DNA of 64,000 nucleotides. Source: Tigriopus japonicus (taxonomy: Eukaryota > Arthropoda > Copepoda > Harpacticoida > Harpacticidae). Position numbers and translations under genes: made by a program. Below, piece by piece: positions 1 through 10,900 of the stretch. The first letter of the stretch is position 1. Each line of letters begins with the position of its first letter. The DNA lies in contig CM021323.1 in assembly GCA_010645155.1 (NCBI GenBank), positions 9,623,734 to 9,687,733 of the forward strand. Reading direction: 5' to 3'. Below the pieces are notes generated by a model. The model saw only the letters and a list, made by a program, of their open reading frames with translations. It was not told the DNA's origin and did not search any database.

Positions 1-601
1 CAACTTTGAGTGGTACAGGAATTTGAAAAAATTCCTCCGAACTCTCTGTGATCCAGGTGAATGATTTATCATAATGGCAGTCATTGCTAACAACCTTCCG
101 CTTCAAATCTTTGCAATGCTGACGTGATCCTCGATGGAGGCGGAGGAGACGACGGTTTCGTTGAAATACCCCGTTTGGAGTACGGATATTAAATGAACGG
201 CCAGAGTTGCAAATCTCTATGCTCTCAGCGCCAGCTTGCCAAACACCCGAAATGGCATCTTGGTGTAGAACGCGATCGCCAATAGACAGGATGGGGAGGT
301 CGCGACCTCCTGCATAGCGAGCAGCATTCATATCCGCAGCCAAGCGAGCACGGTGGAATTCGTCGTTGGTTACAGCCAATTGTCGAGAATCGGGTAGACG
401 TGTACGTAGATGTCGGCCGTAAAAACCGAACGCAGGGCTGAAGCCGTCTGTGCGAGGTGTTACACGCCAAGCCAGGAGAGATTCTCGAAACTCTCTGCTC
501 GAAATTGAATCACCAGATTTTTTAAAAAGAGATTTGATGTTCTTCACAGCAGCCTCAGCAAGACCATTGCTGCGAGGATTATATGGCGAAGAAGTCTGAT
601 G
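1..601 (-). pseudogene. Ty3/gypsy integrase C-terminal fragment
   Basis: About 200 codons are open on the minus strand from 601 to the window edge. The reading contains the integrase-core signature SPYNPRSNGLAEAAVKNIK near 545-590 (the last catalytic Glu region of retroviral-type integrases) and then a long basic tail ending RRLLRLHRG, like gypsy pol C-termini. There is no start codon because the piece is internal to a polyprotein. It is separated from the matching reverse-transcriptase pieces at 1284-1846 by unrelated DNA (602-1283), so the RNase H region is missing. The element continues beyond position 1. The element is dead, although this stretch itself carries no stop codon. Confidence 0.8.
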
Positions 602-716
602 TTGTATACCAAGTTAGAATACATAAGAATTAATATGATCATAAAAATATCACAGAAGAATTACATAGTTATAACAGATTTGACTAGAAATGACAGAACT
701 ATGACTAGAAATATCC

Positions 717-905
717 TTGTCGGCCACGACATCGGCTCGGTCGGCCACGACATCGGCTCGGTCGGCCACGACATCGGCTCGGTCGGCCACGACATCGGCT
801 CGGTCGGCCACGACATCGTCCGGCGGTCACGACATCGTCCGGCGGTCACGGCATCGTCCGGCGGTCACGACTTCGTCCTCGTCCGGCGGTCACGGCATCG
901 TCCCA
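717..905. repeat. GC-rich minisatellite, 21-bp unit
   Basis: About five head-to-tail copies of a 21-bp unit (GGCCACGACATCGGCTCGGT plus one base) run from 720 to about 825. They grade into roughly four copies of a related 19-bp unit (CGGCGGTCACGACATCGTC) to 905. Because 21 is divisible by three, both strands give repetitive peptide readings (MSWPTEP on the minus strand), which are not evidence of a gene. The composition is far more GC-rich than the neighbours. Confidence 0.85.
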
Positions 906-1153
906 CGTCTTGGCCGGGGCTCCAGACGGACTGGCCGTTGGGTGTACAGGCCTTCCGCTGCATCCACAGGTGGATCGCTGCAACCACGGGCCTTCGATTG
1001 CACCACCATGACGTAGGCTCCATCCATGGCCATCCCGCTGCACCACGTCCACCCACTGCATCCACGGCCCTCCCGCACGCAACACGGACTTACGTCTCCC
1101 CGACCAAGGGGAGGGAGAAGGGTGAGGTCCTTCCGCCAATACGGCGGCTAATA

Positions 1154-1165
1154 CCGACTGCGCCA
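1154..1165 (-). other. Primer-binding site, tRNA-Ser type
   Basis: The minus strand reads TGGCGCAGTCGGTA immediately downstream of the LTR at 1166-1283. This is complementary to the 3' end of a tRNA-Ser (…CCGACTGCG plus CCA), as recalled from arthropod tRNA-Ser sequences. Confidence 0.7.
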
Positions 1166-1283
1166 TGTAGCATGCCCGAGTGCTGGTGATTGACTAGATG
1201 TTTATTGTCTTAGAGACATAGATATTTATAGGGGGGAATAGATGGACAGTCGGGAGGGGCATACTCGGGAGCAGGATACTACA
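1166..1283 (-). mobile_element. Short solo LTR (118 bp), Ty3/gypsy-like
   Basis: On the minus strand the segment begins TGTAGTATCC and ends GGCATGCTACA, giving matching TGTAG/CTACA termini. It contains a TATA-like CTATAAATAT and an AATAAA polyadenylation signal (ACAATAAACATC), in the order expected for U3-R-U5. A tRNA-Ser primer site abuts it. It interrupts the gypsy reverse transcriptase just after the peptide DPTKLL. No partner LTR is visible in the window, so it is a solo or partial insertion. Confidence 0.65.
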
Positions 1284-1846
1284 GCAGCTTTGTGGGGTCA
1301 GGGCTGATTCCTTTGGAACTGACCGTGAAGCCAGCAAATTTAAGACTTGTACCCATCTCCATCTTGGCCAACGACAATTTGATGCCATTCTCGCGACAGC
1401 GTTGTAGAACCAACTCAAAACATTGAAAGGTTATTTCTTTTGTTGGGCCCTGTATGAGCATTCATCCACAATTTTCATCAACCAAGGAAGGCCCGCCATG
1501 GCTCTATCCGTTCTGATGCAGAACTCATGCCCACTGGAACATAAGCCCATCGGAGCCACTGTGTACCGATATTTTCCAGACGGGAGCAGAAATGTCGTTA
1601 GAAGAGAGGACTCTTCGTCAAGGGAACCTGAAAGTAGCCGTGAATGGCGTCCAACTTGATGAAGAAGCGGCTGTCTCTATCGACCTGCCGTGTGAGATCA
1701 CGGGCTGAAGAGAAAGGGTGGACGGGGCGATGGACTGCTTTGTTCAAAGTACGGTAATCAGTCACAAATCGCAGGTTCTTGCCATTCGGTTTTGGTACAA
1801 AATGAGCGGGTGAACACCACAAGTTTTCAAAGAGACGTATAAACAC
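1284..1846 (-). pseudogene. Ty3/gypsy reverse transcriptase fragment
   Basis: Minus-strand pieces in two frames give the RT fingers and palm: WCSPAHFVPKPNGKNLRFVTDYR, then motif A as FIKLDAIHGYFQVP, then TVAPMGL, then QGPTKEITFQCFELVLQRC and FAGFTVSSKGISPDPTKLL. The catalytic YVDD box is decayed to KIVDE, with a frameshift nearby, so the enzyme is dead. It is the continuation of the gag-protease piece at 3927-5870. A LINE inserted between them (1847 to about 3926), and a short LTR truncates it at 1283. Confidence 0.8.
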
Positions 1847-1891
1847 ATTCCCAATAAAATAAGAAGAAATTCCAACAACAACCCAGAATGG

Positions 1892-2281
1892 ATGACAAGG
1901 TCTCTTCTACGACTAATTTACCGAAAAAAAAGATTATACCGCACAATGAAGAAATTTCCATCATCCAAAACCTCCAACGAATTCAACTTGCTCCAGTCCA
2001 AAGTGAAGAGGGAAATTAGACGACAAAAATACCAATATGAGGTTAACGTAGCCAAAAACTCGAAAAACAATCCCAAAAAATTCTATAAATATCTGGGAAG
2101 TAAAGACATTGGGAATACAATTGGTCGTCTCACCAATTCAATCGGACAAACACTCGTCGATGACCAAGAAAAAGCTGACCTTCTCAATGACTACTTCTCG
2201 TCGGTGTTCCGATCTTACTCGAGTACCTCTCCACAGTTGGAGTTAAATGAAACAACAAAATACCTGACAAGTAATCTTTAA
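1892..2281 (+). pseudogene. LINE ORF2 linker region
   Basis: This open stretch of 129 codons has the Lys-rich, helical composition seen between the endonuclease and RT domains of jockey/CR1 LINEs (KVKREIRRQKYQYEVNVAKN, NPKKFYKYLGSK, then ADLLNDYFSSVF). A TAA at 2279-2281 ends it, and RT motifs continue in other frames immediately after (TSPGPDKI at about 2330, then ANVTPIFK near 2460). The ORF is therefore a fragment of a broken larger ORF. Confidence 0.65.
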
Positions 2282-2748
2282 ATAACATCCGAGAGCGTGC
2301 AAACAACAATCGAAAACCTCGAAATGAACACATCCCCAGGCCCCGATAAAATTAGCCCAAGATTCCTCAAGACCATGAGTGGATACTTGATCACTCCATT
2401 ATTAAACCTTTTCCAGAATCGAATCGAGTGAAGTACCTCTAGCCTGGAAAGAAGCCAACGTGACTCCGATTTTCAAATCTGGTTCCAAAACAAAGAAGGA
2501 AAATTATCGTCCCATTTCGCTTACCTGTGTTATAGGGTAGGTCCTCGAAACCATCATCAAACGTCATCTAGGGTATGTATACATTTCTTGAAGAACAACA
2601 AATTATACCTAACAACCAGCATGGTTTTATGCCACGCAGGAGCTGCACTTCGAATCTAATCCAATTCTTTGACCAAGCTACCAAAATAGTGGATGATGGT
2701 GATCCGGTGGACGTGATTTAATTTGATTTTGAGAAGGCCTTTGACCTT

Positions 2749-3786
2749 GTGCCGCACGACAAACTAATTGACAAAATAGCCAGGGTTGGCCTGCACGGAA
2801 GGCTTCTTTCGTGGATAAAGGCTTGGTTAAGAGGACGCTCCCAGAGAGTAGTTCTAAATGGTCAAGCTTCCAACTGGCAACCTGTTACGAGTGGAGTGGT
2901 TCAAGGGAGTGTTTTTGGCCCTTTACTTTTCTTGATCTACGTCTCTGATCTCCCAACCATGGTCGAAAGCCCTACATTCCTGAGTATGTTCGCGGACGAC
3001 ACCAAGATTGGAAGGGCCATAAGCAATTCAAAGAAAGATATAAAAGCACTACAAGAAGATATTGACCGATTAGCCTCTTGGGCATCGGAAAATGGCATGA
3101 GCTTTAACGTCGGAAAATGTAAGTCGCTACACCTTGGAGCAAGAAACCCCCAACACAATAACACTATCAACTCATTGCCCATCAAAAATGAATCCACCCA
3201 CAAAGACCTCGGAATAATCATCTCAGAAGACCTAAAACCATCTGCCCATATCAGTAGCATCGCAAAGAAAGCCAACTCTGTCCTAGGCCAGATTAAGAGA
3301 ACTTTCTCAGTGAGATCAAAGCAGATCATCTTGGACCTTTATCGTAATTTCGTCAGGCCTCATTTAGAATTCGCCGTGCAAGCATGGAATCCCTGGTTAG
3401 CTAAGGATATTGCAATCCTAGAAAAAGTCCAAAAACGTGCAACCAAACTGGCCAGTGGTAGCTCTACTCACTATGAAGAACGGCTCGATGAAATGGGACT
3501 GACAAAGCTGCACGTGCGTAGAATGAGGGGCGATGCCATCCAAATCTTTAAAATAATGAAGAACATAGACCACCTGAAACCTGATGACCACTTCACGCAC
3601 GTTGAACACAAAATCCAGACAAAACAACAAGCCATGAACAACTTAGCCATCCCAGAAATTAGGCTGGACAAGAGGAAATATTTTTTCACACTTCGAGCGA
3701 TCAAAGTGTGGAATTCATTACCAATTCAAGCTAGAGAATGTACCTCAGTGCAGCAGTTTCAATGTTGGTACGACGACAACATCTGA
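2749..3786 (+). pseudogene. LINE reverse transcriptase, palm to C-terminus
   Basis: A 345-codon open frame carries the later RT motifs of a non-LTR retrotransposon: GVVQGSVFGPLLFLIYVSDLP (motif B) around residues 49-70, the catalytic FADDTK at about 81-86, then GMSFNVGKCKSLHLG and the HKDLGIIIS block. The C-terminal part (LRAIKVWNSLP) is typical of jockey/CR1 proteins. The catalytic Asp pair is intact, but the upstream fingers (motif A) are in a frame broken by stops near 2280-2745. This copy cannot make a full ORF2 protein. Confidence 0.8.
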
Positions 3787-3926
3787 AAATCGAGAAATGG
3801 TGACCATGAGGGAAGGGATAAAATGAAAAAAAAAATATCAACTTTGTAGCACCCATACTTTTATCTCCCAAATGACCACTATTGGTCCGTGGAGATCAAA
3901 TATACATTATATCACGTTATATCACA

Positions 3927-5870
3927 TTGGTGGTTTTTCAACCTTCACGAGGACGCCCGATCCAATGAGTTCACTTATTAACAAATCTGCCCGCTCCGAG
4001 AAATGCAGCTGCACCGGACGGGCAGTAAGGACATGACAAGGTTAAATATTCTTCGATGTGTCAATTTCAATCTTCATTTTTGGACCCTTGAGTGTTCCAG
4101 ACACCTCACCCAACGAGGAACACATAACGTCTCCATATCGGGCCACAATCTCGTCGAGTTTGCCATCAGTGCAGGCTTGCACCACATGATGGAAGCGCTC
4201 AACAGATATGAGCTTATTACGGCCATCCTGGTCGTCTCTTCCAATGGAATTGTTAATAACATCATTGCCATGTGCGTGCTCCAAGTCGTCCTCAGAGACA
4301 TGTGCGCTCCTCATAGCAATTGGGGACGGGAAATTAGGGGGTAAGATGTTAAGTGCCATTAAATCCCGCCACCCAATGAGAGAAAGACCCTGAAGGTCGG
4401 GAGACACGGTAGCACAGATCAATACTCTTGGACTATTTTCAGTTGTGGCGAAGAATGTAATTGTGCCAGCATTCCTCAGTTCGGAGTTGTTCGCCGCCAT
4501 TAATTTCGCAAAAGAAGGCTTAAGAAGAACATCTCTGGGAAAAGAGCTTGCAGGGAAAATCGTACGAGCTGCACCAGTTTTTGTTTTTTTTTTGGTTTTG
4601 CCCCCGGGAATTTCACAAGATAGCTTCAACGTTGGAGTAGCAAAATCAGTAGCAACAAATCTAACGTGTGTAATAGATGTGTTGCGAGAACGGTTACGTT
4701 GTGCGCGAGGAGAAGGTGTGCGTCGTGTTGGAGAGCGGCCTCGTTCGCGTTCAGCAGATGGGCCACGAGAAGATGGATTTCGACACATGCGTGCCAAATG
4801 ACCGATCTTGTGACAATCATGACACATACGTTCCATGGCAAAGCATTCCTCCGGCTTATTGTGTTCATGGCGACCGCAATTGCGACACATTGAGTTGACT
4901 TCCAAAATGGACGAAATTTCTCGGATCTTACTCATGGGCTCTTGGCGAGCTATAATAATTGCCTCGTGGTTTGTTGCGGCTTCCACCACGGTGACCAGAG
5001 TTGGACTTTTCACCTTCATAACCTCATCATGTAAATCGGACTCTGCTCTTGCTCCTAACACTGATTGAAACATTGTCCAATCGTCGACCGGCATCTTCTC
5101 GATTTCTGCCTCCGCGCCCAATGCTTGGAGACGAACCACCCGCTCAGAGAAGGATTCGGCAGGCGACTTGGTAGCAGTGAACCAGTCGCGTCGTCGCAAG
5201 TATCTGGGGCGTATTTCGAGGAAACGCTTTTCAAGAGCCTTAAAGCAGTCATTAATGGTCTCCCCATCAGAAACCTTACTGCGGATTGTCACTGCCAAAG
5301 AATCATCCATCCTCATAAAGAATATTGATTGTTGCTCACGGTTAGTAAGCAAATCCATATTAGATGACGAATACCATGACTCAAAGTTCCTTAACCAATT
5401 CCTCATTTCAGGAGGTGATGCCGTTGCAGTCAGGCGTTACGGTTTCATGGTGTCTTGGGATTTGAAAAATCTTGGAGGCTCTCTTGGTAATGTTGAGGAT
5501 CCAAATAAATGGACAGTTGGTGCTGGGCCAGCAGCGTGTTGCATCGCGATTATGAGTTCCCTGTCCAGTCTCTTCATCTCGATTGATACTTCTGATTCAA
5601 CTTCGGGGTCAATGTCAATCCAATCATCAAATCGATCACCGATCTTCCTCAATTGTATGGCTAGAAGATCAGATCGTTGGCGCACGTACTCCGTCCCGGC
5701 TGCTACATGCATCAAACCCGCCTTTTCCCTCTCAAAGTTGCTCTTCAATTGGCCAATTGACCGTTTGATAGTCGAGATATCGGCGGGCGTAATTGTAATG
5801 TATGAAGAAATGTGGAAAGTGGGTGATCGTGACCGCGTGGCGAGAGTGGTTGGAAACGTCAGAAATTAGA
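3927..5870 (-). pseudogene. Ty3/gypsy gag-protease and start of RT
   Basis: Minus-strand frames from about 5870 to 3927 form one decayed polyprotein. A gag segment (5437-5830, with SIGQLKSNFEREKAGLMHVA) is followed by a 454-codon open frame (4042-5406). That frame holds the gag core, two CCHC zinc knuckles (CRNCGRHEHNKPEECF and CHDCHKIGHLARMC), an Arg/Ser-rich stretch and an aspartic protease region. The expected DTGA active site reads KTGA, so the catalytic Asp is lost. The RT entry segment (CHVLTARPVQLHFSERADLL, then SGVLVKVEKPP) follows in another frame until the LINE insertion at 3926. Confidence 0.8.
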
Positions 5871-5994
5871 GGAACCAGCACTTGGATGTGCTCCCTTCTT
5901 GGAACAATCCGACCTATTGGTCGCAATCGGCAGGCCACCACCGAAAACCCTGGTCCTTGATCTCTGGTTCTTTAACCGTTGGACGCAGTCAAAA

Positions 5995-6006
5995 CCGACT
6001 GCGCCA
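5995..6006 (-). other. Primer-binding site of the gypsy element, tRNA-Ser type
   Basis: The minus strand reads TGGCGCAGTCGG directly after a putative LTR end (…CCACATAACA, at 6007 and above) and 5' of the gag gene. Only the first 12 bases match a tRNA-Ser 3' end. The LTR itself would extend upward from about 6007, but its outer edge cannot be fixed because the other LTR lies outside the window. Confidence 0.65.
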
Positions 6007-6234
6007 TGTTATGTGGAAACGGGAAACGGAGACGTGTTCTCAATAAATGTATGAAAGGATGACTGACTTTTTTTGGTTACTCCGACAAGTTCTTCCAAAA
6101 TGAGGTTTCGTTATAGAAAAACATAATAGAGATTAACAAGCTTTTTAACAATACATTCTAGTTTCCTAAATCTAAATGACTTAGTTGCTGCAGAAGTAGT
6201 CGTGGACTAAAGTCAATCATAATTAACCATCAAC

Positions 6235-6540
6235 ATGAACTCAGACGAAGAAGCAATCCAATTTTACGTCACGAGAACGTTCCACCTCGACAAGAATGCT
6301 GAACTGATGTTCAAAAGTCACATCTTTCCATATCTTCAGTTCTTTTTGAACGACGAAGAGCTAGATGGGTTGAATCAAATGGAGCCTTCTGAAGGCCACA
6401 AAGCCTCTGGATACACCAGGATTTCCTCGTTATTCACTCAAGCGGTGATCCAACACTACGGCGAGGACGGTTTGGTAGAAGGGACAAAATCGTTTGCGTT
6501 CCATCTTGGAAGAAGCTACAAGGAGGAGGAAAATGAATGA
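6235..6540 (+). CDS. Hypothetical protein, 101 aa, family not recognised
   Basis: The ORF starts at an ATG in good context (CATCAACATGAAC) and encodes a mixed, globular-looking protein of 101 residues with an acidic C-terminus (KEEENE). It has no signal peptide, membrane segment or motif I recognise. Composition and codon use look coding, unlike the surrounding transposon debris. It lies just right of the gypsy LTR region. A second coding-like stretch (ATG at 6681, MARKDGNFDLAEVTKDGETF…) and a third (ESMLATWQDVLSNPVFIDSF, 7075-7148) follow on the same strand. The three could be exons or remnants of one gene, with 6540 a false stop beyond an unrecognised splice donor. No function is proposed. 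Confidence 0.45.
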   Translation: MNSDEEAIQFYVTRTFHLDKNAELMFKSHIFPYLQFFLNDEELDGLNQMEPSEGHKASGYTRISSLFTQAVIQHYGEDGLVEGTKSFAFHLGRSYKEEENE

Positions 6541-6680
6541 TACCATGGAAATCCAAGAATTTAGCCACTTTCGGCCATTTTCGTAACGTTATATCCGGCT
6601 TTGGAAAGCTGGCATTTGGAAGAACGTTTTTTCCTAATATTCTCTCTTCCATTCCATTATACTTCCACACGGGAGTGACA

Positions 6681-6812
6681 ATGGCCCGTAAAGATGGAAA
6701 TTTCGACCTTGCAGAGGTTACAAAGGATGGGGAAACCTTCCGATTTGTTGTCAACGACGTAAAGGATGCCATGGATAATCAAGATGGGCGTGGTTCTACT
6801 TTCATTTTTTCC
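6681..6812 (+). CDS. Coding-like segment downstream of the 101-aa ORF
   Basis: From the ATG at 6681 the frame reads MARKDGNFDLAEVTKDGETF and on to VVNDVKDAMDNQDGRG. It looks like soluble protein and not repeat-derived sequence, but it runs straight into the palindromic minisatellite at about 6816. Upstream codons back to 6537 are open too, though less protein-like. It could be an exon of the neighbouring unknown gene, or a gene truncated by repeat expansion. Confidence 0.3.
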
Positions 6813-6815
6813 CCA

Positions 6816-7603
6816 ATTTTTCTGGAGTCAGATTTTTTGATTGTCAATTTTTCTGGAGTCAGATTTTCTGACTCCTAATTTTTCTGCAGTCAGATTTTCT
6901 AACTCCCAATTTTTCTGCAGTCAGATTTTCAGACTCCCAATTTTTCTGCAGTCAGATTTTCTAACTCCCAATTTTTCTGGAGTCAGATTTTCATACTCGC
7001 AATTTTTCAAAAAATCAAAACTCAAGAAAATGTCGTTGATGCAGGTCAATGCTGACATTGTTGAATGATCCATCCGGAATCTATGTTAGCCACATGGCAA
7101 GATGTTCTTAGCAACCCAGTGTTCATTGACTCTTTTAGGGCTGGGACGGATTTTCTGGAGTCAGAAAATCTGACTCCAGAAAAATTGGGAGTCAGAAAAT
7201 CTGACTCCAGAAAAATTTCCAGAAAAATTGGGAGTCAGATAATCTGTCTCCAGAAAAATTGACAGTCATCAAATCTGACTCTAGAAAAAATGGGAGTCAG
7301 AAAATCTAACTCCTGAAAAATTGGGAGTCAGAAAATCTGACTCCATAAACATTGGGAGTCAGACAATCTGACTCCAGAAAAATTGGGTGTCAAAAAATCT
7401 GACTCTAGAAAAATTGAGAGTCAGAAAATCTGACTCCAGAAAAATTGGGGGTCAGAATATCTGACTCCAGAAAAATTGGGAGTCATCAAATCTGACTCCA
7501 GAAAAATTGGGAGTCAGAAAATCTGACTCCAGAAAAATTTGGAGTCAGAAAATCTGACTCCAGAAAAATTGGGAGTCAGAAAATCTGACTCCAGAAAAAT
7601 TGG
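6816..7603. repeat. Palindromic minisatellite in two opposing arrays
   Basis: The unit is about 31 bp. Its core is an inverted repeat (GGAGTCAG, then AAAAT, then CTGACTCC) followed by an AGAAAAATTG linker. The left array (6816-7000, five or six units) is the reverse complement of the right array (7150-7603, about fourteen units). The two are separated by about 150 bp of coding-like DNA. Many units are perfect and some carry point changes (CATC for CAGA, GTCTCC for GACTCC). Single strands of this region could form hairpins both within units and between arrays. Confidence 0.9.
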
Positions 7604-7936
7604 AAAAATGTTTCTCTACCTTTTTTAAATTTGCTATGAAGAAAGGTTTGAATTATGACGGATGTATTTGTTTAAGCTCGATTGTTATTTTTGATGCGTA
7701 CAGCATTTGAAATATCCTTAAAATAGCAAGATATTATGAATAGAGATCTGAACATTTTACAAAATGATTTTGGCCACAGCTTTTGACTTGATGACTTTAA
7801 TTTTATTCCAATTGAGTTTACCAATGGCCTAAAATCGTGGTCTGTAGAGAGAAAACTCTACATTGATATCTGTGGATAAGAAAAAAATCATTCTTTTGTA
7901 CGTGTATTTGCATTGTCTCAAACGTTTTATGCAAAG
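7604..7936. other. Transporter 3' flank, no further feature seen
   Basis: This AT-rich sequence lies between the minisatellite and the stop codon of the minus-strand transporter gene. It would hold that gene's 3' UTR. No clear repeat or ORF is visible. Confidence 0.4.
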
Positions 7937-10900
7937 TTAAAATGATGTTCTCTTTCTCTCTTCTTCCTTCGTTTTCCACACTCGCCAACTGAAGTAAGGA
8001 TATCGCTTGGACTTAACTAAGTCTTCCACACATTCTGGAAATTCTTGCTTCAGGGTTTCTGGTACAAAAGTCGTTGCAATGCATCCAATGACACCCATGA
8101 TCACAAATATCCCGTACATCAATTTGATGTCCGATTTTCCCTATGAGAATAAAACCAGTTGGATCTGGATCGAAAGACAAAAGAAAGCTGTGCTTACCAA
8201 AAGAATGACATAGGGACCGACAGTTCCGAACACGAGAGCTACTGTTGAAGTCAAGTTCATTCCAGTTACACGGGCACATGTCGGAAATACTTCCATGTTT
8301 TGAACATAGTTTATATACCACCCTATATTGCCTAGGGTTTTGGCCATCACCGCCAATGAGGTGACAATCCAGGCCAACGATTCATCTTGAAGCAAAAAGA
8401 GGTAAGTATGGAGTTGGTGCACCGTGATAAAATGAAAAGCTATTACTCAATTCACCTTCTGCAATTGGAATGATGCAAGCAAAGCAGATTGTGGTCAGAA
8501 TCATACACACAGTATGTGTCCATCTTCGACCTACACGATTAATGAATAATTCCCCAATAAACACCGATGGCATTTCGGTGAAGCTAATGATGGCAAAGTT
8601 CACAAATTGGTTTCCAGCCAAATTCTCCACGTTTAGCTGCCCACCAATGTAAAAAAAATCATTTACTGTCCTGAAGAAAAGCAAGAAAATTAGAGAAGCC
8701 GGACGCGCCTTTAAAATTTATGGAGAGTCTAGAAGGGATCTTCATTACCAACTTATGCCCAAGATCACGGTCAGAATCATCAAATATTTGGAGGAGGCCA
8801 AGGAACGGATTCCAAAACCAGCTTCTCCTTGAATCTCTTGGCATATTTGAGTCAGTTCGCATTCAAGGTTCGGGGATACTTCTTCTTGGTTGTACTTCTT
8901 GATGGTTTCAATGACTTTCATAGCCTCAGAGATTTTACCTTGGTTTAAAAGTAATCTTGGAGATTCTGGCATTAATCTGAAAGTTAATTAAGTGTTCAAA
9001 TTATTTCACTTATGTGTTCAATTGCAACTATAGATCATATGTTTTGCCTGCACCAAGGCATGCTGCAAGCATGCTTCCATTATTGACTTCAAGCGTATTT
9101 TTTAAAGCTTGTTAGATCATTTCTAACCAAATTTTGGGCTAAACATCCGTTTTGTTAAAGCTGACATTCATATGGCGTCATTTTAGAAGCCTTTTAGAAG
9201 AAGTAAAAAGACTCAAAAAGGATGGAAGACAATCGATGGAGTATGCTTTAAGCATGCATCTCGAAACACAAAACACATGATGACTTTTAGAAAACTTGCA
9301 TCATGAGTGGTAACAGTATGATCCCTGATAATGATGTTATTAAACCATAACTGAGCCAATGTTGGCAAGCCCACGCAAGCATGGCCAAGGAAACCATGCC
9401 CAGCACCCACGAGATCCAACCAGCCACATAAACGTGATGCCTACCTCGTTCATTGGTAAACTCGGCAGCTAAAAAATATAGAATTCAGATTTCAAACTAA
9501 ATTGGAAATAGTACTTTGTATTGTTGCAATTAGTTTTGTCTCACCTAGCGTGTAAGCTACTCTTATGCCAAGTGGAAAATAACCAGATCCTACGGCCACG
9601 AGAACCATACTTAGGTAATAGTAATCGGTCAAGAATATGAATGCAGTTCGAGTCACAATCAATAACAAATTAGTGAACAGGATCACTGGTTTCCGTCCCC
9701 AACTGAAATAATTGAAATTTGCTATTACTTTTGTGCCATGCCTTAATGACGACGCAAGTGTGATATTTTGTGATAATGGACTAGTCCACCTTTGCTTGTT
9801 TATCCTCCCATAGAGCTAAAAACAGTTTCGAAAACAATTAGGACCAATACAGGACATATCGAATATCAATAAAAAATGTATAATTTGTAACAACGCAACT
9901 TTCTGTACTCTCTTTCAAGCATCAATTTTAAGACGTCGACTTTCTCAAAGCTCTTTGCCGCCCCTTTTGAGTAACAACTAACATCAATTGCTGTTGACAG
10001 CAAGCTCATAAAAGAAATGTGACCCCCAAATCAAACCACATGATGGGCTCAAGCATAGATTTCTAGACTAATGGATGGCAGGTGACTGCTGGATTGCTTG
10101 ACAAAACAATACATCTAACCTATTTGCGATCAATTCACAACTGAATCCCAACCCGATTTCTTTCCTAAAAGTTGTGCACACAACCTCAAAGATTGCCTGA
10201 GTTTCGTGAGTGACGTTGCATTGTGATTGAGTGTGATTGCATAACTTGACAAGGGGAATGCAAGACAAACATGGTTGTTGGAGGGGATGCAGGGAAAGAG
10301 GAGAAAAGGAGGGGAAGGGGAATATGGATGACAGCACGAAGTGTACAGAGCCATGTCAGTCCACCACTGCTTGCCATGTTACTTCGCAAAGCAATTCAGG
10401 ACAAATTACAAATGCTAGGGCTTGTACTCTCAATTTGTACTTAGAACTTGGAGTTACTTTTTTGGTAGTTAAATGATAGGTGAAAGAAAAAACTTAAAAA
10501 CGGGCTCAGAACAAGTAGAAACACAATCCAAAGACTTTTACAATGGCACATTGTAGAGTTGACATAAACAAGGGATATTCAAATCGTTCTCTGTCCACTA
10601 TCAATCTTGATCACAACGCAATAAGGTCACTCACGAAACTCACGCATTTTCAAATTTCATTTTCAAGCCATTTATTCTAACTTCAAAAGCTGTGTTCTTG
10701 TAAACCAGAGCACCAATATTGCTTTGGTTTGTCACAATGGTGTTCAAAAATTCAAAAGTCTGAAAGCTTCCCCATCTCCTTTTTTAACGCCTGAAATTGA
10801 TCACTCTGATTTGGTTGACCTCTTGCCTTCGCTTTTTCCCTTTTTTCTCCTTCCTCATATGTCGAGGGTAACTAATATTGAAACTAAAGTTGACATTTTA

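Larger units (their letters stand above)
1847..3926 (+). mobile_element. 5'-truncated LINE, CR1/jockey group
   Basis: A plus-strand non-LTR retrotransposon has inserted into the gypsy RT gene. Gypsy coding sequence resumes on both sides, with LFENLWCSPAH left of the LINE and SGVLVKVEKPP right of it. The LINE has lost its endonuclease end. Coding remains start in the linker (about 1850-2281), pass through a decayed RT core (2281-2745) and run through a long open RT palm-thumb region (2749-3786). The 3' UTR ends in a short tandem motif (TTATATCACG repeated), a tail type known from CR1-like LINEs. The assignment to CR1 rather than jockey is tentative. Confidence 0.75.

Noticed and set aside
661..1189. 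Open frames on both strands across the GC-rich minisatellite
   Set aside because: They arise because a 21-bp repeat unit keeps every frame open; the peptides are pure repeat translation with no domain.
6816..7603. CRISPR-like appearance of palindromic repeats
   Set aside because: There are no unique spacers, the linker is constant, the host is an animal, and the array is inverted midway.
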